NCBI GenBank assembly: GCA_029948255.1
Contig: JALIZF010001337.1
Location: 180,190-244,189, forward strand
DNA from: Telmatactis stephensoni
Lineage: Eukaryota > Cnidaria > Anthozoa > Actiniaria > Isophelliidae
Direction: 5' to 3'
DNA: 64,000 bases
Numbering within the stretch: position 1 is the stretch's first letter; each line of letters begins with the position of its first letter. The translations under genes and the position numbers were made by a program. Shown one piece after another: positions 45,601 through 55,940 of the stretch. The notes beneath the pieces were generated by a model. It made no database searches. It saw only the letters and a list, made by a program, of their open reading frames with translations, and was not told where the DNA came from.

Positions 45601-46779
45601 TCAGACATGATTTTTTACTTAGGATGATTTCTTTTTACTTTTCGTCATTATTGTGTAGTTATTTTATCTACTGGTAGTTTAGACCAACAGATTCCAGTTC
45701 AGTAGTTACTTTTCGCAGTAGTCGTGTGTAGCTATAATTCAACTTAGTGCAGGCTATTTTTTATCAAAATATGTCACTGTTTTCGGTTATTTTATCACGC
45801 CGAATATTATCTAAAAAGTTGTTCAAATGCTGCTCAATTTTGAATTGATTTTCAGCAGGATTTTGAAGAAATTCGATGCAGTCCTCAATGTTTGGGCCAA
45901 TCACGAGCGCTGATTTTGAGACGACATTATCGGAAAAAAGTCTTTCAGTAGATCAAAATTATAGAAGAACCGCGATACTTGTGTGAAACTTGTCTTGATC
46001 GCCGATGCGGGACAAGTTTCACAACGCATTGCACCGTGTAACATGGTCATTCAGCTGAGATTTTCCCCGTGCTGGTTTCACGAAAAGTAGAACTGCTTTC
46101 TACTTCTGCAACAGAAATTGTGCCGCGAACAAGTTTCAGGACGAAATTTCAGCGTGTAACACCCCTTATGAAACTCGCCTCGCATCAGCGATCGACAGAA
46201 ATTTCAGATATAAGTTTCAGCGTGTAACAACGCCGTGTAACAGGGCCTTTAGCCTTCAGTTTTTATTTATCGTTCGTTTGCTTTAATGTGTTTACCTGTG
46301 TAATAAAGTAAAGCTACGATGTATCCAAATCCCGTCCCTGCAGAAAATGCAGAAAGCACTTTTTGCCCTCGGAAAAACGACGTTAGGGAGAGAAGAACTG
46401 TTTCACTGTACCCACGTCCTAAAGCAACCATGAAAATGCCAAATAGCTTCCAATGAACATTAGCTACCAATGCAACAATTAACATTCCTGTCGTTAAAAG
46501 ACAAGTAGCAAGTGATATGGACAACATCAGTGGAACTCCTATAACCAGGTGAGGACAAACAATATGGCTCATTAAATTACTAGTCTCATAAGCAATGAAG
46601 ACGGTTGATGTTGGCATATTGGTTCCAGCCAAAATATCATGAGCTCCTATGTAGCTAGCAGAGTTGAATATATAGTTGATGCAACTCCACGCTAAGAAGG
46701 CTGCTAATACACTAGGCTTTTCTTGGTCATCGTCGTTGGAAATGGTCCTCTTTGGAAATGATGAATTTGATCCCACCAT
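42645..46779 (-). CDS. CLN3/battenin-like multipass membrane protein, copy B (442 aa)
   Basis: Exon 1 is 46779-46296 and exon 2 is 43489-42645, with the same splice sites and phase as copy A (24525-26709). The frame is intact. Compared by eye, exon 2 differs from copy A at about 8 of 280 residues, whereas exon 1 differs at about 15 of 160 plus one extra Asp in the N-terminal region. The intron is 2.8 kb against 0.86 kb in copy A, swollen by transposable elements at 43594-44262, 44271-44612 and 44977-45098. Flanks are also shared, from about 42599 on one side to about 46962 on the other, so the copy arose as a DNA-level duplication in direct orientation. Presumed function is as for CLN3: an endolysosomal membrane protein. 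Confidence 0.85.
43594..44262. mobile_element. TTAAGGG-ended MITE in the CLN3-like intron B
   Basis: The left end TTAAGGGTGTACTGACATATA mirrors the right end ATATGTCAGTACACCCTT, followed by CA (TTAA decayed to TTCA). About 670 bp, non-coding, absent from the other CLN3-like copy. Confidence 0.75.
44271..44612. mobile_element. Inverted-repeat element in CLN3-like intron B
   Basis: The outer AGTGCTCAGTACTATTATGA and GCTGAAACGACACTGAATAA are mirrored by TTATTCAGTGTAGTTTCAGC and TCATAACAGTAGCACTTT. The interior encodes a short LSLNTFKKKIKD-like stretch, reminiscent of a LINE C-terminus. The sequence to about 44830 ends in (AATAA/AATAAA) repeats, like a LINE tail, so a LINE remnant and this element may overlap. 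Confidence 0.5.
44977..45098. mobile_element. Palindromic MITE, family B copy 2
   Basis: GCGATTTTGAAGACGGCATT and ATCGGTTTATAATGAC are mirrored by GTCATTATAAACCGAT and ATGCCGTCACAAAATCGC. Compared with 3195-3330 it is inverted, and flanking homology (TTGCGAAGAAAAAA, GTTATTTTATCACG) extends it to about 45800. Confidence 0.75.
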
Positions 46780-46962
46780 AGTTTTAGTCTGGGAAAACTT
46801 GTTGGACGTCTTGGAAGCAATTTGGACGTCAACGGAAGCAATGGAGAAGCTGGTTTAAATAAATTGATAGAGAGAAGGCGAAGCTCAAGATAATATCCAG
46901 CGAAGTAAATTAAGCCTGACAGTGATTGTGAATTTGCATTTCTTGTTATTATTGATCAATAA

Positions 46963-47654
46963 TGCGAAACACTTATCGTGGTTGATTGTTCTTAATCAGT
47001 GAAATGATACACGGTCCGACTACTCTGACAACATTATACAGTTAAATACACGTAAATGCATGGAGTCTGAAATACGACTTTTGACGAATAAACTGATTAC
47101 AAAATACATTAATATGAAATTCTATGTGCCTTGTTAAGTTGGCATTTACGTCTGTTTTAACAACTGTTTAATGTTGTCAGATAATGAGCTTGGGCTGCCT
47201 GTGGTCAAAGTGGCGGTGGACGTTGGCTTCAAGCCTCGTAGGAGATCGAAGAATCGAACTAAATTTTTTTTTTCTCTAAGACGTGGTCGTTGGAGAATGA
47301 TATTTACACATTGGTTAGAACAATTATCGGTGCTGTTGAAGACGAGCCTTGGTGTTATTTGGACAAGCGGAAGGCATTTTTTGAGTGACAACACGTGACA
47401 AGATGGCGGATGGCCGCGAGGAAAGTTGCTCCATCTGAAAGAAGATAATAATCAACTAAGGCTACAAATGATATCCATGTCTGTTCGCTTATCGAAAGTC
47501 GAAGATGATCAAGAAAGTACCAATCTCTACCTGCCACGTGAATGCATATACATAAGCATAAACAACGTATGTATTGCCAACTTTATGTGAAAGGCATTGT
47601 TGCACAAAAAAGTCATAATAAAAGTATGCTAATAAACTCATCAATGTCAAAGAA
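46963..47654. other. Stretch upstream of the LINE fragment
   Basis: Beyond the end of the CLN3-like duplication. Around 47440-47530 a + frame EDNNQLRLQMISMSVRLSKVEDD looks like the coiled-coil start of a LINE ORF1, so the LINE remnant at 47655 may begin here. Nothing else is supported. Confidence 0.35.
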
Positions 47655-48098
47655 AAGAGTAAACAAATGTATTGAAAAAAACTTACAAGCCTTAAAAATG
47701 ACAAAGGAACATGGAAACTCATACGTCAAATAATAAAATCAAAATCCAAAGGATACACATTTCCCCAAAAAATTATAAATGAAGGTAAAGAGTATAAAAC
47801 ATCCAAGGATATTGCTGAACAGTTTAATAACCTTTTTCAGAAACTTCCAGTACAAATTCTTTTTCTGATTTTCTGTCCCCCAATCATATCCGAATAGCTT
47901 TTTTATATCTCTAACCAGCCCTAGTGAAATTGAAACTCTTATATATAGTCTTGATTCATCTAAAGCTGCAGATCCCAATGCAATCCCAATAAAATTAATA
48001 AAACTTGCAAATTTATACATAGCTGAACCATTAAGTCATATTTTTAACCAGTCTTTTATAGATGGTATATTCCCTGATGAGCTAAAAACTCAAGCATG
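47655..48098 (+). pseudogene. LINE reverse transcriptase fragment
   Basis: The shifted frames together show GTWKLIRQIIKSKSKG, GYTFPQKIINEGKEYKTSKD, IAEQFNNLF and, after a frame change, SPSEIETLIYSLDSSKAADP and LSHIFNQSFIDGIFPDELKT. These are the segment just before the reverse transcriptase palm in CR1/jockey-type LINEs. It stops abruptly at a TTAAGG (48099), possibly another TTAA insertion. At least one frameshift; not functional. Confidence 0.65.
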
Positions 48099-48992
48099 TT
48101 AAGGCCTGGGTCAGGATATGCAAATGAGGAAACAAGGATATATTGTCCTAATTAAGTCAGATTTATTCCAATTTCAATAACACTTTGCATAATTAAAGTT
48201 TCTAAGAACCTTAACGTTTTGACGATACAACTGATCACCTATATCCATTGGTCACGTGAGAAGTCACGTGATGTCATAACCTCATGCCATATAACAAAAA
48301 ATGGGGTTACTTAAACATTCAATGCAACAATTATTTATATTATGAAATCATTCTTAAGTAAATTTTGTTGATCTCTAGGCTTAGAATGGCCGTCTATCTA
48401 TCAGAAAGTTACGTGAAAACTATCAACGAATTCGGAATTTCCATTTTCGAGCAGTTTTGGAGCAAATATACCGACGCACCTCATTGAAAACCAACCATAC
48501 TAAGCCCAGACTAACAGTCATTTTTTACCGTTTTACCTTGAAATGTAAACATCGGGTTCCGACGATTATGTTTTGGTTACCCCATTTGCAAAGAAAAACT
48601 TCACTACAAAATCAATTGGATCCGCCATCTTGGAAGAAAACCACAGGAACCCTAAGCTCGACATTTGAATGAATGAATATTATTATAAGACGTCCCTCCG
48701 CTTTCCAAGTTTAACACGGGCTCTGTCTTATTCTCTATTATCCAATCAAAAGTAAGGATTTTTTTACAAGAAACAAAGATGGCGGACTAGAACGAAGGAA
48801 ATACAACCATTATTTGTCCAGAAAATAAGTAGTTATTTTGAGATCCGAAGATTGAAAGTACAGCAGATGAGTACTGATATATGTATTATTATATATCTAT
48901 GGCAACAGAAGAGTTTTTTTATGCTGGAATCGTTTGTATTAAGCAAAATATTGAGTATGATGTAGTGCTATTTTTAAGAGAAAGGACACGAA
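48099..48992. other. Unassigned stretch starting at TTAAGGCCTGGG
   Basis: It begins TTAAGGCCTGGGTCAGG, exactly at the end of the LINE fragment, as other TTAA elements here do. I could not find a mirrored right end. No gene is supported. Confidence 0.3.
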
Positions 48993-50174
48993 TAGAGTGC
49001 ATTTCATATGTCTGTGAAATAAGATCAAAGTTATTTGTGCTTATTTAGTTGCTATTTAGTCACTAGCATTGAACCAGAACTTTCTTGAAATAGCAATACA
49101 CTAGAGATATCAAATACACAAGAGAATTGAGACAAATGACTTTGCATAATAGCTTTTAATTACTTTATTACTTCAAATGAACCTTCATTGTTTCTTTCAA
49201 TGAAGGTTCATTTGAAGTAGAGTGCTTACAATATATCCATGAAAACCTTTGTAAGAAATTGCACAAATTTGCACAATTTTGTCACTAGACTATTTAGTGT
49301 TAAGAAGTAAGCGAGCCGTGATGCAAATGTACAAGAGCAACAAGTTTGTCAGGTCTAGTACTAGGCTAGACTAAGTCGTGAAGCAAGTCCGGATGGATGC
49401 ATCTAGTTACTTTCAACTGAGAGCGTATCACTTTTGGTTAGTTTTGTTAATGTCCTTGTGTTTGACTCATCTCTTGTCTCTGTTGTCGTTGTTGTATTTT
49501 TGCAGTGTTTGACTCATTTTGTTTGGAAGAAAGCGGGATTTGTGAATAAAGCTAAGGGTGCGTTTGACTCGTTTCTTGTGTCTGTTGTCGTTATTTCAAT
49601 TTTTCTGTGTTTGACTCGTCTCTTGTGGGAGAAACGGCGGGAGTTTTGAATAAAGCTAAGGGTGCATTTGACTCGTTTCTTGTGTCTGTTGTCGTTATTT
49701 TAATTCAGCTGTGTTTGACTCGTTTCTTGTGGAAGAAAGCGGGAATTATTAATAAAGTTAAGGGTGCGTTGAGCCATTTCTGGTGTCTGTTGTCGTGACT
49801 TACATTTAGCTGTGTTTGACTCGTTTCTTTTGGGAGAAACAGCGGGATTTTATGAATAAAGCTAAGGGTGCGTTGAGCCATTTTTGATGTTTATTGTCAT
49901 TCTTACAATTCGCTTATTTCTAAGTTTTGTAATTTGTACTAAATTGCACAATTTTGTTTGCAAAGTTTTTCACAGATATATTATATTGTAAGCACTCTAA
50001 TAAAGTAATTAAAAGCTATTATGCAAAGTCATTTGTCTCAATTCTCTTGTGTATTTGATGTCTCCAGTGTATTGCTATTATAAGAAAGTTCTGGTTCAAT
50101 GGTAGTAACTAAATAACAACTAAATAGGCACATATAACTTGATCTTATTTCACAGACATATGAAATGCACTCTA
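48993..50174. mobile_element. Foldback element with about 185-base arms and a tandem-repeat core
   Basis: The left end TAGAGTGCATTTCATATGTC mirrors the right end GACATATGAAATGCACTCTA. The arms run through AATTGAGACAAATGACTTTG and AGCTTTTAATTACTTTATTA. A second inverted pair, CAATGAAGGTTCATTTGAAG with its complement, follows the left arm. The core (about 49455-49905) is a minisatellite. No transposase is seen. Confidence 0.8.
49455..49905. repeat. Minisatellite of about 105 bp
   Basis: About four units, each with GTGTTTGACTCGTTTCTTGT, GGAGAAA(G/C).GCGGGA and AATAAAGCTAAGGGTGCGTT. Units differ in a T-rich segment. Open frames across it (FDSFLVSVVVI repeats) follow from the tandem structure. 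Confidence 0.85.
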
Positions 50175-52124
50175 AAGGATTATAGAGGCTTTTTTCTCTT
50201 GTTGTTTACTTAATGTTCGCTCTAATTACTCTTCAGCAGTCCTACAAATCAAGCATGCGTATTAAATTAGTTAGATTTTGGCGCCAAACTCAAAACTTTG
50301 CAGTCTTTGCAGATTCGTAATAATTATGACTGAAACTATTTCTTGTGGGTTTGGGAGGGTTTTCCTTAGCTCTAGAAAATCTAAACAGAGAAAGTAATGA
50401 AAGTAACACTAAATTTAGGATAAGGATTTTAGACGAACGATATAATCTTTTCAAAGAAAAGTTCAAACACTACGAGAGAATGCATCTTGATAGAGGTAAG
50501 GTTGCCTGTCCTATTAAAAACTTCTGCTTTATATTCGCAGCAATCTATATCTAGACCACGTCTGATTTTAGAACACAACAGAAAAAAATAAGCCTCATTA
50601 TTTCTGTTGGCAGGTGATAGACTACCTTTCATGTCATTTCAAACACTTAATTTCAGTTCCACTGCCATAGCATTGGAATACCAGTCACATTTGCATTTCT
50701 ATTTGCTGAACATAACTACTCTATTTTGTCTCTAGCTTGATTTATCTAGCTTGCAAAGTGACTGTAGAAATGTAGGATTGAAAATAAAAGTTGAAGTTGT
50801 GAAGAGAAAATCTGTAGCCCTTTATGCTCATCATGTACAAATAAAATTCTTCATATATGTTTTAAGTGCCCATGAATTGAGAAAAATCGCACTGATTTCA
50901 AGCTAATTTATAAGTTTTGAGTATAGATGTGAACTGGCTACCAATTTTAAGGTGATTTTATCATTTCAAAGGCTCTTTAAATTTATGCATGAAGTGACTT
51001 CATGATCATTCTTGTATCCAGAGGCATTAAAACTCAAATATGGAATCAATGGCCTTTTTATTCAATATTGAGATTTGACAATGAATATACACCTACATGT
51101 ATGTAGTGAGGCTCTCACAAGTGCATCATAATTATATCCTTACATGTTTGTAATGTTTTTACATTATCAGCAACCTTCCTGAAAACATATAAGGTCATTG
51201 ATGAAAGATTTACTAATTGGAGAAAGAAAAATGACAAACAAGAGTATCTTGAAAACTTCTCGGAGGAATCCTGGGATAAATGTGCAGAGGGAAGAAAAAG
51301 AATGCATAAACTTTCCAAATGTGGCTGCTGTAGTGCACTAGTAACTGTGAAATTCCCTGTACAAAATGGACATCGTTATACTCTCAAGAAGCAAGAACCT
51401 TTCACTCAACTCAATATTGTGGCAAATGATAACATTCCGAAACCTACAAGTACAATATGCAAGCCACTAGTAAAGGAAGTGAAAAAAATTGGCCAGACAA
51501 TTTATAACAACTTTGAAAAAGTTTGTCAGGAGAATCTTGGTAGATCCTTTGCAGATGTTATATGTTATGTTCCTGAAGCCGAGCTTCAAAAGAAAGTTTC
51601 TCCAACTGAAAGAAAGAGAGAAAAAAAAAACAGAAATGTTAAACGTCAATTTAAGAAAAGCGTCGAAAAAATGTGGCAGCAAAATGACGTCGATTCACAT
51701 CTGGCGCAAAGAACATCGTTTAGAGCAAGAAACGTACAAAGGCTCAATCAGTCTTTTGAATCAGTAGATGATGCACAAGAAAGAGTTACACAGAGAAAAG
51801 AAGACAAGGAAAAGAGCCATAGCCCAAAATACATTACAGGAGACTTGGAAGAGTTGTTACATGATTTTAAACAGTGGACCCCGGGGACACCAGTCAACTG
51901 GACTGCTAAGGCTAAAGAGTATAACATCAGAAAGAGAGGAAGCCAAGACACACCTAAAAATGCTGGTCAGATACTTGTTTATGTTTATTTCGCTTCGCCT
52001 AATAACAAACAAGAAACAGACAAACAACAAAATACAATATAGGCAGGGACACCACAACAGTGCGACCAATTACTGTGGGCCCAAGATAAAATACAAAAAC
52101 TATGGATACAAAGGATATATTATA

Positions 52125-55100
52125 TTAATAGCAACAGGTAATTTGGCTCGCTAGACTTCTTGCAGTGTTATATTTTAAACAAATTGACTTAAAACTTCGA
52201 GGGTCCTCATGATTGTAGTTACAAGAAAGAGCGTCATTATAATATTTCTTAAGTAATGCTTTAAATTGCAGCAGGTTTAAGTTCTTGCTTCTTAGGTTCG
52301 ATGGTAGGCAGTTCCACACTCGCGTGACACGGACGAGATAAGAGCGTTGGAATGTTGCAGTCCTGCATTTACGTGGGCGGAAAAGAATCGTGCTTGAATT
52401 GGACGTAGATCTCGTCACTCGTCTAGGAACATCAGGGGATGGTAGCACATCAGCAGACATCTGAACAAGGCCATTAGTAGCTTTAAAGAAGAAGATGAGG
52501 TCCATGTATTCGTGCCAGTATGAAATTGGCATCATCTCCAATGAGGTAAGCCTATCTGTGTATGACTCACAGCACTGGAGGAAGGGAAGATTCAGTATAA
52601 ATTTTGATGCCCATCTTTGGATCCTCTCAGTGCGCTTGATCAGCTCGATGGTTTGAGGACACCAAATCTGACTTGCGTAGGCAAGGTAGGGCGAACCACT
52701 GCAAGATAAAGGGCGCGACGAATCCTTGTGCTTGTAATTCCAACTGCACTTCTTCGTAAGAACCCCAGTAATTTGTTGGCCTTAGCACATCTATCCAGTA
52801 CGTGCTTGGTCCAGGTGAGATCGTTTGATATCCAGATTCCGAGGTCTTTTTCAGCTGAGGGAGTGTCCAGGGCGTCTCCCTTGATCCTGTATGGATGGAG
52901 GATAGGTCTAATTTTCCTTGTGACTCGCAGACACTTGCACTTGGCTTGGTTGAAAGTGAGGCCATTGTTGGAAGACCAAGAGACAAGATTGTCGAGGTCC
53001 ATTTGCAGGAGATCAGCATCAGCGATGGAGTCAATACACCGGTAGATTTTGGTATCATCAGCAAAGGAAGATATTTGACAATTATCAACAACGTCTGGGA
53101 GGTCGTTTACGTACAGGAGGAAAAGAACAGGCCCCAATATTGAGCCCTGTGGAACTCCTGAGACCACACATTTTTCTGAACTAGTTGTCCCAAGGATGGT
53201 CACACGCTGGTGGCGGCCATGTAGGTACGATCTAAACCATTCACGAAGCGTCCCAGAAATATGGAAGCCCTTGAGTTTGTTAATAAGAGCAACGTGGTTA
53301 ACTTTGTCAAACGCTTTAGACATGTCCATGAAGACATATCAGTTTGTTTGCCAGCATCTAGTAAGGAACCGATGTGGTCCAATACCTCCACAAGCTGCGT
53401 AGTGCACGAGCGGCCTGGTATGAACCCATGCTGAGAGGAGTTGATCAACGGCAACTGTTACGTAATCGATACGAATCGCATATGAATGATTAATAGTGAC
53501 CGCATGGTCGTAATTCGACCTCTTTTAATCTAACAAGCCTTCGTTGATACTCGTACGCAAGAATCATCGCCTTAAATGTGCTCAAATACTGGAAAGGAGG
53601 TATGATTATAGGAATCTAGGAAGTAACGTTGATTGTTTGTAATAATAAGTATAGTTTGCATTGATTTCTATGTAATTTGGTATACAATAGTACCTTTAGA
53701 TAGCATAATATGTTTGTGTATTCAAGTCATACAAATGCCATGTGATCACAGATAATATTATATTGTTTATGTTAAAGAAGAATCAGAAGATATGCAAGAA
53801 TATACGAAGAATTATTTAGTTCATTCTAGTAATTAGTTAAACTCCATTTCTTTAGATTTACATCATTCAATAAAAGGAAACAAAACGATGAATGTCAGTG
53901 CCTATTAATACTGCGAAGCGGCCAACCCGAGGGTACCCCCCTCAGCCGTGACAGCAACAGATGGTCACGTAGGTTGTTGAGCACGCATCTTTCAAGAACC
54001 TTAGAAACAATGCAGAGTAACGAGACAGGACGGTAATTCTCAACAAAACTCTTATCACCCTTTTGAAATATGGGCATTATATTGGCAAGCTTCCACTCGT
54101 CTGGGAGTGCTCCGCATGCAAGAGACTTGTTGAACAAGAGACGTAACGAAGGTGCTATTTGTTCGGCAGTGTCCTTGAGTAACCTAGCCGGGATGGTATC
54201 TGGTCTGGTTGCTTTGTTAACATCAAGTGATTGTAGTGCCTTTAATACTTCTTCAGTGGATAACTGTAGGTTTGACAGAGTGGGGCTTTGGCTGGTTGAA
54301 GTTACAGGAGGGTTTATGGTCGCCATATTCAGGTCGGTGTCGTTGAACACAGATGTAAAATAGATGTTAAAAAGTTCTGCAATGTCACGAGATGTGGAAG
54401 CATTGCAAGCAGCGGCTGGATCTAATCCTTCCTGTAGGCCCATTGATAACTTGTTAGGAACGCTAGATTGCTTTCCGTTTAGTCTGAAGAGTGACCAGAA
54501 CCTTTTAGGGTTGTTTACAAAGTCAGTATCTAAAGAGTCATAAAACATAGCACGACTTTCACGAACCAGTGATTTGACATTGGCCCGCAGTTCTTTGAAT
54601 TTCTTTCTCATCGCGTCAGTCGGCGAGACCTTTAGCTTCCGACGGACAGCTTCCTTTTTCTTTATGGCATGAATGATATCGCCATTGATCCATGGAGGGT
54701 TGTTCCTGCCTTCAATCTTTTTTGTTGGTATGTAGTCCTGAACTGCCGCGAGGAACATATCTTTCCATTTTATCCAACAGATGTTAATGTCGGATTCAGC
54801 ATTGATAGCGTTCGATAGATCAATAGCTTCCAGGGCAGCGCAAAGTCCATCAAAGTTGGCTCTACAGTAGTCGTACACTGTTCTCTTGAGCCGCGGCGCT
54901 GCTTTGATTGACATCTTAAGGTCGAAGACAACTACTGAAAGGTCCGTTATTAGTCCGCTCTGCTCTGGGCTGAAGACTGATAAATTCGTAATGTGATTTG
55001 GAGTGTTGGTGAGAAGGTCTAGAATATTGGCTTCTCTTGTGGGAAAAGTGTTAAGTTGAGTAAGATGATAATCGTTCAACAATTCAGTGAATAAGACTTC

Positions 55101-55940
55101 ATCAACACCTGTAGTAAGTTCTGGTGAATCCCAATGGACTTTAGGGAAATTGAAGTCGCCACATATTAACATATTTGAATATCCAGAACATGATTTTGCT
55201 AGAAATATATTAAATTTATCCATCCACTGTTTGTTCACATTTTGTTGGGACTTGTAACAGCAACAGATTAAGTATTTTAGATTCGAACTTGATATCAGTT
55301 CCACAGTGACAAGCTCAAGATCCGTATTGAAGTTAATTTCCCGCACTATTGGGAAAGAGCTTGAATTTATTGCCAGCAGAACTCCGCCACCGCAAGAAGT
55401 CCGGTCTTTTCGGAATATTGTATAGCCCCACGGCAGAATCTCTGAGTTATCGACGGTGTCATTCAGCCAGGTCTCAGTTACCCAAACAATATCAGCAAGC
55501 TCAGAGTAAACTAACTCCTGAAAGCGAGCTAGATGACAGATTTGTTTGCCTTCGCTTACATGCTTGCTTACAAGACTTCGAGCGTTGATAACAAGGCATT
55601 TGGCTGGAGTTGTACCTTGTTTCCTCCTTGATTGGTCTTTGGTAGGTCGCGGGTTGATGCTGACATCTCCAGCAAGAAGAATAGATAGCAGAATACGGGA
55701 GTTATTGCCACGGGTGTCAAAGCTTAGGAGATGGCGCTTTAGCAGGAGATTTGAAATCATCCATTTCAGGTCTTTCGAATAACACCACAAAAAGCAGTCC
55801 TTATCTGTTAGGATGCAACCTTTTGAGCCATCGACATACTTATTCGAGATAGGTTCTCTAAATAAACAGCCAGGGTTCGTATATGATGAAAAAATCCAGA
55901 TAATGGTGGACAAGCAAAAGAGCCGTCTAAACGCCGCCAT
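52125..55940 (-). pseudogene. Full-length but broken LINE: endonuclease plus reverse transcriptase
   Basis: Reading 3'-ward on the - strand: an N-terminal leader with a 2A-like LLAGDVSINPRPT, an apurinic-type endonuclease (LVINARSLVSK, VTETWLND, GGGVLLAIN, ICGDFNFPKVHW), a linker (NPPWINGDIIHAIKKKE), then reverse transcriptase (NYRPVSLLCIVSK, HGFIPGRSCTTQL, MDMSKAFDKVNH, GVPQGSILGPVLF, SFADDTKIYR) and a C-terminal domain ending ARSLASQITCCY. Damage: a solo LTR (53456-53953) splits the reverse transcriptase, and single-base shifts occur near 53330 and 52690. It is of the CR1/L2 type by domain order. It lies in an intron of the SAP-family pseudogene, in opposite orientation. Confidence 0.9.
53456..53953 (+). 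mobile_element. Solo LTR inside the LINE (498 bp)
   Basis: The insertion begins TGTTACGTAATCG and ends CAGCCGTGACA (TG...CA). It is flanked by the 5-bp direct repeat GCAAC at 53451-53455 and 53954-53958. Removing it brings HLL and PLINSSQHGF of the LINE back together. An AATAAA at about 53869 suggests + orientation. A solo LTR is what remains after recombination between the two LTRs of a retrotransposon. Confidence 0.8.
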
